Source of the DNA: Patescibacteria group bacterium
GTDB lineage: Bacteria; Patescibacteria; Paceibacteria; UBA6257; 2-01-FULL-56-20
Length of the DNA: 64,000 nucleotides
Assembly (NCBI GenBank): GCA_018971305.1
Contig: JAGXBC010000001.1
Span: 255,839-319,838, forward strand
Direction of reading: 5' to 3'
Position numbers and translations under genes: made by a program. The notes below the pieces were generated by a model, which worked only from the letters and a program-made list of their open reading frames with translations, searched no databases and was not told the DNA's origin. Shown in pieces: positions 16,805-24,466 of this stretch; position 1 is the stretch's first letter; each line of letters starts with the position of its first letter.

Positions 16805-17800
16805 ATGGCCGGAGTTATTCTGGCGTCCATTCTGGTATTATCGGCGTCTTTCTCTCCGTTTCATTATTATCAACCGTCCTCGGAGGAGAGGGGAATTTTG
16901 GGCGGACCGATTGATGTTAGCGCGGAGCGGGGTGGAATTATGGATGGCTCAATTTATAGTTCAGAGCCGGTTATTACTGGTTCGGCGGTCAACAATGGTT
17001 TATATCCGCCGGATGCCGGTGTCCAAAATATGCTCATAGCTAGCGTGAGCGATCAAGGCCAGCTTGCCGGCCTTGCCTCATCTCGGAGCAATCTTCTGGA
17101 CTATAAGGTACAGAAAGGAGACACTCTTTCTGGAATAGCTTCTTACTTCGGCGTTTCGCTGGACACGCTTATCAATGCCAACCCGACAATTAAGGCCAAA
17201 TATTTGCAGCCGGGAGATGAATTAAACATCCTTCCTACCTCTGGCATAGTTTACACAACCAAAGAGGGAGACACGCTGGAATCAATTTCCTCTTATTTCA
17301 ATATTGCCGAGGATCAAATAACCCAATTCAATTCTGCGATAAATTTCGGAGTCTTGGGTGCCGGAATCTCTCTCGTTATACCGGGAGTACATAATGTTAA
17401 TGCCGCCACGGAAAATTCTCTACCCAATTATAATTCCAGTTTCGCTATGCCCGCTAACGGTTACGACTGGGGAATATTGCATCACTATAACGCAGTAGAT
17501 ATCGCCGCGTCCTGCGGTACTCCGGTTAAGGCCTCGGCCGAAGGGCTCGTTGTTCCCGACGATAGTTTCGGCGATGGCACAAGCGGTTGGAATGGTGGTT
17601 ATGGAGAATTCGTTCTTATAGAACACCCTTTCGGCGACAGCGTTCGCACCCGCTACGCCCACCTGGAAAAAGTGTTAGTCAGTATCGGCGACTACGTTCA
17701 GCAGGGACAAATCATCGGCCTTATGGGTCAAACAGGCGACGCAACCGGTTGCCACGTACACTTTGAAATTTATGGAGCGCAGAATCCGTTTGCTAAGTAG
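16805..17800 (+). CDS. LysM and M23 peptidase cell-wall hydrolase
   Basis: 331 aa from ATG 16805. Two LysM modules bind peptidoglycan (YKVQKGDTLSGIASYFGVS and YTTKEGDTLESISSYFNIA), followed by an M23 peptidase domain with HYNAVDIA and the Zn/catalytic HVHFEIYG. M23 enzymes cut peptide cross-links of the wall. The N-terminus MAGVILASILVLSASF is hydrophobic with no charged head, and the frame is open upstream back to a stop at 16640 with a plausible basic and hydrophobic leader (LAFLFRSLAKIKSKLANPL). The true start may therefore be further upstream at a non-ATG codon. It is divergent from the helicase gene. Confidence 0.88.
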   Translation: MAGVILASILVLSASFSPFHYYQPSSEERGILGGPIDVSAERGGIMDGSIYSSEPVITGSAVNNGLYPPDAGVQNMLIASVSDQGQLAGLASSRSNLLDYKVQKGDTLSGIASYFGVSLDTLINANPTIKAKYLQPGDELNILPTSGIVYTTKEGDTLESISSYFNIAEDQITQFNSAINFGVLGAGISLVIPGVHNVNAATENSLPNYNSSFAMPANGYDWGILHHYNAVDIAASCGTPVKASAEGLVVPDDSFGDGTSGWNGGYGEFVLIEHPFGDSVRTRYAHLEKVLVSIGDYVQQGQIIGLMGQTGDATGCHVHFEIYGAQNPFAK

Positions 17801-17880
17801 TTAAATTCGATTCATCGCCGAAGGGGCGACAATGGTTTATGGCGGTCTGAGTTCCACTATCTTGGGTTCGCGAAATAAAC

Positions 17881-17914
17881 GGAAAACAAAAAGAGCCGGA
17901 CTATTTGGTCCGGC
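17881..17914 (-). terminator. Intrinsic terminator of the 253-aa gene
   Basis: On the minus strand, GCCGGAC and GTCCGGC form a 7-bp stem with a 6-nt loop, followed by TCTTTTTGTTTT. It lies just after the stop of the gene at 17948-18709. Confidence 0.85.
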
Positions 17915-17947
17915 CCATAAGTTTATTCACTTCACGGGTTTTTTGTT

Positions 17948-18709
17948 TTATTCGGATTGTTCGAGCCAACTGAATGAGAACTCGTGAAATAGCGTGAAAG
18001 CATTGAAGAGTTTCTTTATCCCAAATCTCTTCTGTAATGCTTCGCAGGTGAACCAGTAGTTGTGATGATGATCGCATATCACCACGGCATCTTTCAAGTC
18101 GGGTGGTGACAGTTCGGGCGAAAGAATTTCTTCGTCAGCCCAGAGTCTCTCTATCACTACAGGAGTAATGCCTCTGGCCTTCAGGCGCCATATCCATTGA
18201 TTCGTAACCCATTCAATACGTTCAGGTTTCCGACTGATTTTATATTCATCCGACGAGCCTTCCAGTCCTTCACTGTTGTGGTTCGCGATACACGCGCGAA
18301 CCAATATAACTTTGGACGCTCCTTGGGATTGTTTCACGATCTCATCGACGTAAATCTCGTATTTTTCAGCATCATCCTGCCGAATCACGAAAATCTGCCG
18401 ATAGTGTTCGTCTCCGTACCTTCCGGTTTCCTCGTTTACCCAGGGTACGATTTCTTGCTGTTTTTCCGTAAGTCTCATCGCGAGCCAAACTGTGCCGTCA
18501 ATGAGAATACAGCAGCCATTCCGAAGATTCTCGCCATGAGCATGTTCCCAAATTTCTCCCGGCAAAAAGGGCAATTCTCTGGCAATATCTTCAATGGATG
18601 CACTGGCCGGGAATTCCCGCTTGAAAACAGTGTTCAGTTTTTCAACTTGAGCCGACAGATTTTCGTTGGCCCTGTAAATCACGATGATTTTTTCATTTTT
18701 CATAGCCAC
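17948..18709 (-). CDS. Hypothetical cytosolic protein, accessory
   Basis: 253 aa, soluble. The N-terminus (KIIVIYRANENLSAQVEKL) reads as a beta strand and helix. The C-terminal part has DAVVICDHHHNYWFTCEALQK, with three consecutive histidines next to Cys and Asp that could bind metal. No known family is recognised. Start: the ATG at 18707-18709 follows GGAGAGTGGCT, a usable Shine-Dalgarno site. The gene is bounded downstream by a strong terminator and upstream by a 232-bp region with inverted repeats, so it forms its own unit together with, or separate from, the 73-aa gene at 18942. Confidence 0.7.
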   Translation of the reverse strand: MAMKNEKIIVIYRANENLSAQVEKLNTVFKREFPASASIEDIARELPFLPGEIWEHAHGENLRNGCCILIDGTVWLAMRLTEKQQEIVPWVNEETGRYGDEHYRQIFVIRQDDAEKYEIYVDEIVKQSQGASKVILVRACIANHNSEGLEGSSDEYKISRKPERIEWVTNQWIWRLKARGITPVVIERLWADEEILSPELSPPDLKDAVVICDHHHNYWFTCEALQKRFGIKKLFNAFTLFHEFSFSWLEQSE

Positions 18710-18779
18710 TCTCCATTCCCGCCTGCCGTTTCCGGTCAGGACTTATAGGTTTTGATTTTCAAAGAACTTTCGGGTTATT

Positions 18780-18824
18780 CACCCTTTTTGAAATGACCAA
18801 TTCTCAATCATCTCAAAAAGGGTG
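18780..18824. repeat. 12-bp perfect inverted repeat
   Basis: CACCCTTTTTGA (18780-18791) and TCAAAAAGGGTG (18813-18824) pair perfectly, with an additional ATGA/TCAT inside. No U-tract follows on either strand. It lies upstream of the 253-aa gene. Confidence 0.75.
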
Positions 18825-18881
18825 GCGTGTTTGGTTAAAACGCGCCGAGTTTTATAAGAATAGCCGGGGCGGGTCGTGAGT

Positions 18882-18918
18882 TGGGGGTGGGATCTGTGGA
18901 GATTTTACCTCACCCCCA
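18882..18918. repeat. 8-bp perfect inverted repeat, possible weak terminator
   Basis: TGGGGGTG (18882-18889) and CACCCCCA (18911-18918), 21-nt loop. It follows the stop of the 73-aa gene on the minus strand but has no T-tract. Confidence 0.5.
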
Positions 18919-18941
18919 TTCTAAGCTTTTGATTCCAGTTG

Positions 18942-19163
18942 CTATTTGATTCGTCCGGCAATTATGCCGTCAATCCATGGCACTATGACGCCCACCGGCA
19001 TTTCAATGTCGGCGAGACATAGAGAACGCAGTCTCTGTAAGCAAGTCATTCGTGTTGGTTCGGGAAGCCGATGGGCATATATTGCTGCTTTCTGATACCC
19101 CTCGACCTCAAGGATTTCTTCCATCCGCTTAATTTCTTCGTATGGGCTGACATTCATTGTCAT
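18942..19163 (-). CDS. Small hypothetical protein, 73 aa
   Basis: 73 aa, MTMNVSPYEEIKRMEEILEVEGYQ and a C-terminus GVIVPWIDGIIAGRIK. Mostly helical, two Cys (CLQRLRSLCL). A strong Shine-Dalgarno AAAGGAG lies 7 nt before the ATG, and a TTGACA-17-TATTAT promoter is centred 65 nt upstream, so this is very probably translated. No family recognised. It shares the direction and signal style of the 253-aa gene downstream and is divergent from the TrmB-like regulator. Confidence 0.65.
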   Translation of the reverse strand: MTMNVSPYEEIKRMEEILEVEGYQKAAIYAHRLPEPTRMTCLQRLRSLCLADIEMPVGVIVPWIDGIIAGRIK

Positions 19164-19217
19164 GGCAAGCTCCTTTTCGGTTTTTGGTTTGTAGATATTA
19201 TTCGATGTTCTACGTAT

Positions 19218-19246
19218 ATAATAACAAGTAATTTAACTAATGTCAA
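19218..19246 (-). promoter_or_regulatory. Promoter of the 73-aa gene
   Basis: TTGACA (19241-19246) and TATTAT (19218-19223) on the minus strand, spacer 17 bp. Confidence 0.75.
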
Positions 19247-19281
19247 GTATATTTGATGATAAAATATATGATAAAATAATA

Positions 19282-19309
19282 TTGCAAATAAATATTAATC
19301 TGCTATAAT
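19282..19309 (+). promoter_or_regulatory. Promoter of the TrmB-like gene
   Basis: TTGCAA (19282-19287) and TATAAT (19304-19309), spacer 16 bp. Start of transcription is predicted at about 19316-19317, exactly at an ATG. Confidence 0.75.
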
Positions 19310-19316
19310 GTCAATA

Positions 19317-20075
19317 ATGCTTGATGAAATAAATTCGAAAAAACTAAATAGGGAACTCCAAGCACTCGGTTTAGACCGAAAATCCGCGGCGGTTTATATG
19401 TCGCTTTTGCACCTCGGCGAGGTCGGAAGTTCAAAAATTATCAATGATACCGACCTGCATGGGCAATACGTGTATCAGTCGCTCGAAAAATTGGAAAAAA
19501 TGGGATTGGCTCAGCACATTATCAAGCGCGGGCGCAAAAAATTCACGGCAAAATCCCCTTCCGTTCTTGTGAAGCTAGCGGAGGAGCAAAAAATTCAAGC
19601 CGAGAAGCTGGCCGGAGAACTCAATAAATTGATGATCCTGCCGCCTGAGCAAACATTTGAGATCTACCAGGGCAGCGAATCATATATTTCGCACGAATTC
19701 GATCTGATAAACCGCGCGCCAGAAAATTGTGAGTTACTGATAATCGGCGGTTCCGGTGATAAGTTCAATGATGAAATGGGTGAACGCCTAAAGGAATATA
19801 CAGGTATCCAATTCAAAAAAAATATTTCAATGAGGTATATCGGCTCTGAAGATCAGCGAGCAGCTATGCCTCAAATGCACGGCCCGCGGCGGAATTTCAA
19901 AATCCGTTATTTACCCGGGCTTTTTACGGGGCAGGTCAATACGAATCTTTGGCCGGACATATTGGGTTTCAATATCTACGGCGAGCCTGTGACGAGGTTT
20001 ACGATATCAAGCAAAATTGTCGCCGAAAGCTACAAGCAATTTTTCGAAACACTCTGGGGGTTGGCGAAAGAATAA
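19317..20075 (+). CDS. TrmB-like winged-helix transcriptional regulator
   Basis: 252 aa from ATG 19317. An earlier in-frame ATG at 19308 overlaps the TATAAT box, so it cannot be in the transcript; the next ATG coincides with the predicted transcription start, suggesting a leaderless mRNA. Residues 10-85 form a winged helix (LGLDRKSAAVYMSLLHLGEVGSSKII, then QSLEKLEKMGLAQHII), as in TrmB/TrmBL regulators. The C-terminal half resembles the effector-binding, phospholipase D-like part of TrmB (ELLIIGGSGDKF...). It is divergent from the 73-aa gene, whose promoter region it could control. The ligand is unknown. Confidence 0.8.
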   Translation: MLDEINSKKLNRELQALGLDRKSAAVYMSLLHLGEVGSSKIINDTDLHGQYVYQSLEKLEKMGLAQHIIKRGRKKFTAKSPSVLVKLAEEQKIQAEKLAGELNKLMILPPEQTFEIYQGSESYISHEFDLINRAPENCELLIIGGSGDKFNDEMGERLKEYTGIQFKKNISMRYIGSEDQRAAMPQMHGPRRNFKIRYLPGLFTGQVNTNLWPDILGFNIYGEPVTRFTISSKIVAESYKQFFETLWGLAKE

Positions 20076-20091
20076 CCCGCGCAAGGCATGG

Positions 20092-20607
20092 TTAATGTTT
20101 ATCAGGAATAATATATAATCGCACGCCATTTTCCGATTCGACCTCCTTTAAATTAGGGAAAGCATAAATATTTGATATCACCTTTGTTCCGGGCGCGAGC
20201 TCGGTTTTTAATTTCTCTCCCAATTTTTTCATAATTCTCGGATATCCATAAACAACGACAGTACTGTATTTATTGAGGTTTTCCTTCCAGTAGCTTTTCC
20301 AGTAGATAAAGGCTTTTTTCTGTAGATTCTCGAGTTTTATTTCCCGCCGGGAATACCAAACAAGCAGCGGGTTTATTTCGTAGCCATAGGCCTTTGCCCC
20401 TGATTTCGCGAGCGCTGTAACAATTCTGCCATCTCCGGAACCGAGGTCGGCGACCCTGTCCCCAACCTTAGGTTCTATAAATTTTATAATGGTTTCTATA
20501 TTCGCCCGCTTAGTGGGGAAATACGCTGCGCCTTTTATAATCGGCCGCACGAGGAGATAAATAATCGCAATGATTATTACACTGGTAAAAATATAAACAA
20601 TCAGCAT
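20092..20607 (-). CDS. Membrane-anchored class I SAM-dependent methyltransferase
   Basis: 171 aa. One N-terminal transmembrane helix (VYIFTSVIIIAIIYLLV) precedes a class I methyltransferase core with motif I VADLGSGDGRIVTALA and the acidic strand KAYGYEINPL. The core is short (about 130 residues), and the post-motif region YGYPRIMKKLGEKLK replaces the usual substrate loop. Such anchored small methyltransferases resemble those thought to modify lipids or lysine residues, but the substrate is unknown. It starts 1 bp after the ComM stop and is therefore translated from the same mRNA. Confidence 0.85.
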   Translation of the reverse strand: MLIVYIFTSVIIIAIIYLLVRPIIKGAAYFPTKRANIETIIKFIEPKVGDRVADLGSGDGRIVTALAKSGAKAYGYEINPLLVWYSRREIKLENLQKKAFIYWKSYWKENLNKYSTVVVYGYPRIMKKLGEKLKTELAPGTKVISNIYAFPNLKEVESENGVRLYIIPDKH

Positions 20608-20608
20608 T

Positions 20609-22156
20609 CTATATTTCTTCTCTCAGTCTATAGCTGAACGCTTCCGCCAAATGTTCCACGGCAACCACATCTTTTGATTCCAAGTCAGCGATAGTGCGGG
20701 CGGTTTTGAGCAGTCGGTAATAGCCGCGCGGCGAAAGACGCGAACGGTCTAGTGTTTCCAAAAACTTTTCCGCGCCCGGTTCGAATTTGATCAAATCCTC
20801 CGTTTGCTTAGAGCTCATTTCCGAGTTTGTGGAAATTTTTTGCGTGGCGCGATGCGTGGTGAATCTCTCTGCCTGAATTTTTCTCACACGTTCCACCTTC
20901 TTTTTTATTTCGGGGCTCTGTGGTTCCAGATTTTTCTTCTCTCTTAGCTCGGCTATTTTTACGCGCGGAACTTTTACCTGCAGGTCTATTCTGTCCAAGA
21001 GCGGACCAGAAATTTTCTTCTGATATCGGATCACTTCGTAGGCGCTGCAGCGGCATTCTTTTTCTGGATCACCGTAGTATCCGCAGGGGCAGGGATTCAT
21101 AGCGGCAACTAGAGAAAATTTTGCCGGGAAAGAAATCGTGTTCTTGGCGCGGGCCACCCTTACAACTCCAGATTCCAGGGGTTGGCGCAATGCCTCCAGA
21201 ATATTTTTCTGAAACTCCGGAACTTCGTCCAGAAATAATATTCCCCTATGCGCTAAACTGATCTCTCCTGGTTTGGGATCGGTGCCGCCGCCGATGACCG
21301 CGACAACAGATGCTGTCTGGTGCGGAGAGCGGAACGGCCGCTGGCTAACGAGACCGCCAGAACTTAAGCCAGCGGCACTGTAAATACGTGTAATCTCTAT
21401 CGCTTCGTTTAACGACAAACTAGGTAAAATGCCGATTAAGGCTTGCGCCATAAGGCTTTTCCCTACACCTGGCGGACCAGTCATCAACAGGTTATGCCCA
21501 CCGGCAGCGGCGATGGTCAAGGCCCGCTTAGCGTTCTCCTGGCCCTTGATCTCGGAAAAATCCGGAGAAGAAATTTCCTCTGATTGTATTGGTCTGAACT
21601 CAGCCGACTTGATAGATTTTCTTCCTTCTAGGAAATCTATGGCATCTTGGATTGTTTCTAGTGGTATAACTTTTATATTTTTAATGACGGCGGCCTCATT
21701 GGCATTCTCGTGCGGTAAAAATAAATATTCAAAACCTGATTTCTCGGCAAGCTCGGCAATGTTTAACCCCCCATTCGCCGGCCGCAGGCGTCCATCAAGC
21801 GCCAATTCCCCGATAAAAATTTTATTTTTAGCGTCAAACTCTTTTATCTGTTTAGTGGCAGCCAAATATCCGATGGCGATAGCCAAGTCATATTGTGAGC
21901 CGGCTTTTTTTACATCCGCCGGCGCGAGATTCACGGTAATTTTTCTGTTTTCCCTGTTCGGCGGCTTGATGCCGGAATTTTTTAAAGCAGAGTTCACTCT
22001 TTCCTTAGCTTCGTTCAGTGCTTTGTCGGCGAGACCGACGATATTAAAAGCATGAAGGCCGACGTTCAGGTCGACCTCTACTTCTATTAATTTTGCTTTT
22101 ATTCCTTCCAGCTCTGCAGAATAGACCCGTGCGAGATTTTTTAACATTTTACGCAA
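20609..22156 (-). CDS. comM: YifB/ComM family Mg-chelatase-like AAA ATPase
   Basis: 515 aa, the usual length. N-terminal LonC-like domain (VEVDLNVGLHAFNIVGLADKA), Walker A GPPGVGKS, Walker B ILFLDEVPEF, the sensor region VAAMNPCPCGYYGD with the conserved cysteine cluster CPCGYYGDPEKECRC, and the C-terminal helical domain ending SRLSPRGYYRLLKTARTIADLE. ComM is a hexameric helicase that promotes branch migration during natural transformation, so presence of this gene supports DNA uptake. Followed directly by the anchored methyltransferase. Confidence 0.95.
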   Translation of the reverse strand: MRKMLKNLARVYSAELEGIKAKLIEVEVDLNVGLHAFNIVGLADKALNEAKERVNSALKNSGIKPPNRENRKITVNLAPADVKKAGSQYDLAIAIGYLAATKQIKEFDAKNKIFIGELALDGRLRPANGGLNIAELAEKSGFEYLFLPHENANEAAVIKNIKVIPLETIQDAIDFLEGRKSIKSAEFRPIQSEEISSPDFSEIKGQENAKRALTIAAAGGHNLLMTGPPGVGKSLMAQALIGILPSLSLNEAIEITRIYSAAGLSSGGLVSQRPFRSPHQTASVVAVIGGGTDPKPGEISLAHRGILFLDEVPEFQKNILEALRQPLESGVVRVARAKNTISFPAKFSLVAAMNPCPCGYYGDPEKECRCSAYEVIRYQKKISGPLLDRIDLQVKVPRVKIAELREKKNLEPQSPEIKKKVERVRKIQAERFTTHRATQKISTNSEMSSKQTEDLIKFEPGAEKFLETLDRSRLSPRGYYRLLKTARTIADLESKDVVAVEHLAEAFSYRLREEI

Positions 22157-22183
22157 ACGCCAGTTTAATCGATTACAAATTTC

Positions 22184-22519
22184 TTATTTAGCGGCGGTTT
22201 TACAATTTTGGCACAACCGTGACTCTGGGGACACAGACAGTACTTTATCACCTATTTCCCCTCCGCAGTTTTCACAGATACCATATTTACCATTTGTTAT
22301 TTTTTCCAACGCCTCGTTTATTTCTTCTAGGCGGTTTTTAAAATCCTGGTCAAGCGCCAGTTGGTTGGTCATTTCCTCGGCTTCGTCAGCCTCTTCGTCA
22401 TAGTGATCTACGTCGTTTCCAAAATCTTCCGGTTTAATATCCTTTTTTAATCTAGCAAGAATATTATCTCGTTCGGTCTCAAGCCTTGTTTTATATTCTC
22501 GTATTTTAGTTTGGTCCAT
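22184..22519 (-). CDS. TraR/DksA-type C4 zinc finger protein
   Basis: 111 aa. A long helical hairpin (residues 1-80, rich in Glu and Asp: DHYDEEADEAEEM) and a C-terminal C4 zinc finger, YGICENCGGEIGDKVL...SRLCQNCK, with the four cysteines of the DksA/TraR family. These proteins insert into the RNA polymerase secondary channel. The acidic tip motif DxxDxA of DksA is not clearly seen, so regulatory function may differ. A promoter TTGACT-17-TAATCT lies upstream at 22531-22559. Confidence 0.9.
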   Translation of the reverse strand: MDQTKIREYKTRLETERDNILARLKKDIKPEDFGNDVDHYDEEADEAEEMTNQLALDQDFKNRLEEINEALEKITNGKYGICENCGGEIGDKVLSVSPESRLCQNCKTAAK

Positions 22520-22530
22520 TTGTTTACTTA

Positions 22531-22559
22531 AGATTATTAGGTAGGCGGAGGCAAGTCAA
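22531..22559 (-). promoter_or_regulatory. Promoter of the DksA-like gene
   Basis: TTGACT (22554-22559) and TAATCT (22531-22536) on the minus strand, spacer 17 bp. Confidence 0.55.
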
Positions 22560-22685
22560 TGCCTTGATTGGTGGTTTTATCTAACTGGATATCAGGTGAA
22601 GGTAGATTGACAACCAACAAGTTTATTCCTTGTATAAGTATTTTTAGCAATCTTATTCTCTTGAGATGTTAATAATTATTTAAAC

Positions 22686-22743
22686 AATGCGGCAATAATA
22701 TACGGCAAAACCAATAAACGTTGAAAATAGCCGTTGCCGCATT
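22686..22743. repeat. Inverted repeat in the 22.5-23.0 kb spacer
   Basis: AATGCGGCAA (22686-22695) and TTGCCGCATT (22734-22743) are perfectly complementary, with inner CGGC/GCCG pairs. The surrounding 485-bp spacer (22520-23004) is AT-rich and holds no convincing gene; it contains this and the repeat below. Confidence 0.7.
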
Positions 22744-22846
22744 ATATGACAAACATTTTTGTTTATCAACAATAAAATTAATAATCTATTAATATAATCC
22801 AATAGCGTTGAAAAATATAGATTTAAGTAAAAATATCGTATGAAAA

Positions 22847-22961
22847 GTTTGGCGACAAACAATATTTAGCATAAAATAGTTATTATCTTTTAAATATTTA
22901 TGATTAAAAATGTTTATCGCCAAACATAGCAAATAAAAGATACTATGTTTGGCGATAAACA
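22847..22961. repeat. Family of GTTTGGCGAYAAAC repeats with a 19-bp perfect inverted repeat
   Basis: TGTTTATCGCCAAACATAG (22911-22929) and its exact reverse complement (22943-22961) flank a 13-nt loop. A third, single copy GTTTGGCGACAAAC lies at 22847-22860, and a related 14-mer occurs within yraN at 23265-23278. This could be a protein-binding site array, an RNA hairpin or the remains of a mobile palindrome. Confidence 0.8.
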
Positions 22962-23004
22962 AAGACATTGTTCTAGGGCGTCCTCCGTGATAGTCTTTTA
23001 ATCA

Positions 23005-23382
23005 ATGGCCGAGCATAATATTGTTGGTAAAATTGGTGAAAATTTTGCCTGTGAATATATTATTAAAAAAGGATATAAGATTTTATATCGAAATTATAAA
23101 GAAAAATGGGATGAAATAGATATCATAGCAAAAAATAGAGATGGGACCGTGGTATTTTTTGAGGTCAAGACAATAAAGAATTATAAGGATAGTGATGATC
23201 ATATTGTCCCCGAGGACAATATGACAGAATCCAAATTGGCTAAGATTTCTAGGGCATGTCAGATGTTTGCCGCCAAACATTCAGAATTAGTCATTGAAGA
23301 TAAGGGTTGGCAAATAGATCTTCTTGCCTTGACAATTAAAGATGATAATTGTATAATTAAACATTATGAGAATATCGCCTAA
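23005..23382 (+). CDS. yraN: YraN/UPF0102 family endonuclease-like protein
   Basis: 125 aa. The motif KIGENFACEYIIKKGYKIL, then WDEIDIIAKNRDGTVVFFEVKTI, gives the E...D...E-x-K active-site pattern of the UPF0102 restriction endonuclease-like fold. Members are Holliday-junction-like or DNA-processing nucleases of uncertain role. It is the first of a plus-strand gene run; the HD-domain gene follows 17 bp downstream. The spacer upstream is 485 bp and repeat-rich. A related 14-mer repeat lies within the coding region. Confidence 0.9.
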   Translation: MAEHNIVGKIGENFACEYIIKKGYKILYRNYKEKWDEIDIIAKNRDGTVVFFEVKTIKNYKDSDDHIVPEDNMTESKLAKISRACQMFAAKHSELVIEDKGWQIDLLALTIKDDNCIIKHYENIA

Positions 23383-23399
23383 GATATTAATCTAAAGAA

Positions 23400-24341
23400 A
23401 TGGAAGAATTAAATGGTAAAAACTTGGATAATAAAAAAGAATACCCCGCCGAGTCGGGCGTAAGTTTTGATAAATTTGTTGAGGGCGGTATAGAGATATC
23501 TTTGGCGCACATAAGAGATAATTATGAAAATAGAAAAAACCCCCTTGAAAATTTAGCATTCCATAACACCGGACATACAAAGACCATAGTGAGACGCGTT
23601 GACAAAATTCTTGAAGCGCTTGGGGCGGATACGAGAACAAGAAGCCTCGGGAGGTTATTTGCCGGTGGTCATGACACGGTGCAAAATTGGGAAGCCAAAA
23701 CTGCCGAGAACGGCAACATAGTAAGAGATCGTTCCCCGTTTCCTAACGAGCGGGATAGTTTCAGAATGATTGGAGATTATATGGAAGCGGTTAATAAGAA
23801 CGAGGGGAGAGAAATTTTTACCGAAGAAGATATAGCGCTCGGTGATGAAGCTATCATGGCGACAAAGGCAAGCGGTCCGGGAAGTTGGGACAGTGAGCGC
23901 GGTACGGTTATACAGCAGAACCTCAATGAAAAATCATCCCTACTGGCCCGCGTTTTGGCGCTTGCTGACATTGGCGGTGCCGGAATGGATGGAGGGAAAC
24001 AGTTTATCTATGAAGGCAATACTTTTTTCCGAGAAGATAACCTTGATATCTTAGATGTAATGAGTCATGCGGAAAAATTATCCGCGCTTACCGATGAACA
24101 AAAAGAGTCATTACGGAAAAGGATGATTTCTTGGGGTGTTTCCCAGCAGAAATTTGCCGAAGGAAGAATGGCTAGGTTTGAAATGGAAATTGCCGGCTTA
24201 ACCGAAAAAGAAAAAGACGTTCTGAGAAAAGAAATTTTTAACAAATTTGATAATTCTATAGAGGCCGTTAAAAATAAGGCTAGCGAGCGGGAATCTATGG
24301 GTTTTGAAGAATTAGCGAGGGATTTTGGTTATACAATATAA
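23400..24341 (+). CDS. HD-domain phosphohydrolase-like protein
   Basis: 313 aa, soluble. The residues FHNTGHTKTIV (H-x3-H) and LFAGGHDTVQNWE (HD) and a later DIGGAGMDGG match the metal-binding order H...HD...D of HD-domain phosphohydrolases. Members cleave nucleotides or cyclic dinucleotides. The C-terminal third (about residues 220-313) is helical and charged. It starts 17 bp after yraN, so the two are probably co-transcribed. The substrate cannot be read from the sequence. Confidence 0.75.
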   Translation: MEELNGKNLDNKKEYPAESGVSFDKFVEGGIEISLAHIRDNYENRKNPLENLAFHNTGHTKTIVRRVDKILEALGADTRTRSLGRLFAGGHDTVQNWEAKTAENGNIVRDRSPFPNERDSFRMIGDYMEAVNKNEGREIFTEEDIALGDEAIMATKASGPGSWDSERGTVIQQNLNEKSSLLARVLALADIGGAGMDGGKQFIYEGNTFFREDNLDILDVMSHAEKLSALTDEQKESLRKRMISWGVSQQKFAEGRMARFEMEIAGLTEKEKDVLRKEIFNKFDNSIEAVKNKASERESMGFEELARDFGYTI

Positions 24342-24359
24342 TATCACCATGACAGCGTG

Positions 24360-24387
24360 TTGACTTCTGCCGTGGTTCACATATAAT
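24360..24387 (+). promoter_or_regulatory. Distal promoter of nusA
   Basis: TTGACT (24360-24365) and TATAAT (24382-24387), spacer 16 bp. Confidence 0.75.
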
Positions 24388-24396
24388 TAATTAAAC

Positions 24397-24427
24397 ATCC
24401 GCTTTTTAAGCGGATTGCGTCGTTTTT
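24397..24427 (+). promoter_or_regulatory. Leader hairpin before nusA, possible attenuator
   Basis: ATCCGCTT (24397-24404) and AAGCGGAT (24408-24415) form an 8-bp stem with a 3-nt loop, followed by TGCGTCGTTTTT. It lies between two possible promoters of nusA, so transcripts from the distal one could be partly terminated here. Confidence 0.55.
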
Positions 24428-24447
24428 AAGGGAGTCAAATTAAAGGT

Positions 24448-24453
24448 TATAAT
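24448..24453 (+). promoter_or_regulatory. Proximal -10 box of nusA
   Basis: TATAAT, 13 nt before the nusA ATG; no good -35 hexamer at the usual distance. Confidence 0.45.
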
Positions 24454-24466
24454 TTATATATAGAAG

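Noticed and set aside
22680..22862. Minus-strand open frame of 60 codons in the repeat spacer
   Set aside because: AT-rich, overlaps inverted repeats, no Shine-Dalgarno or promoter, product without features.
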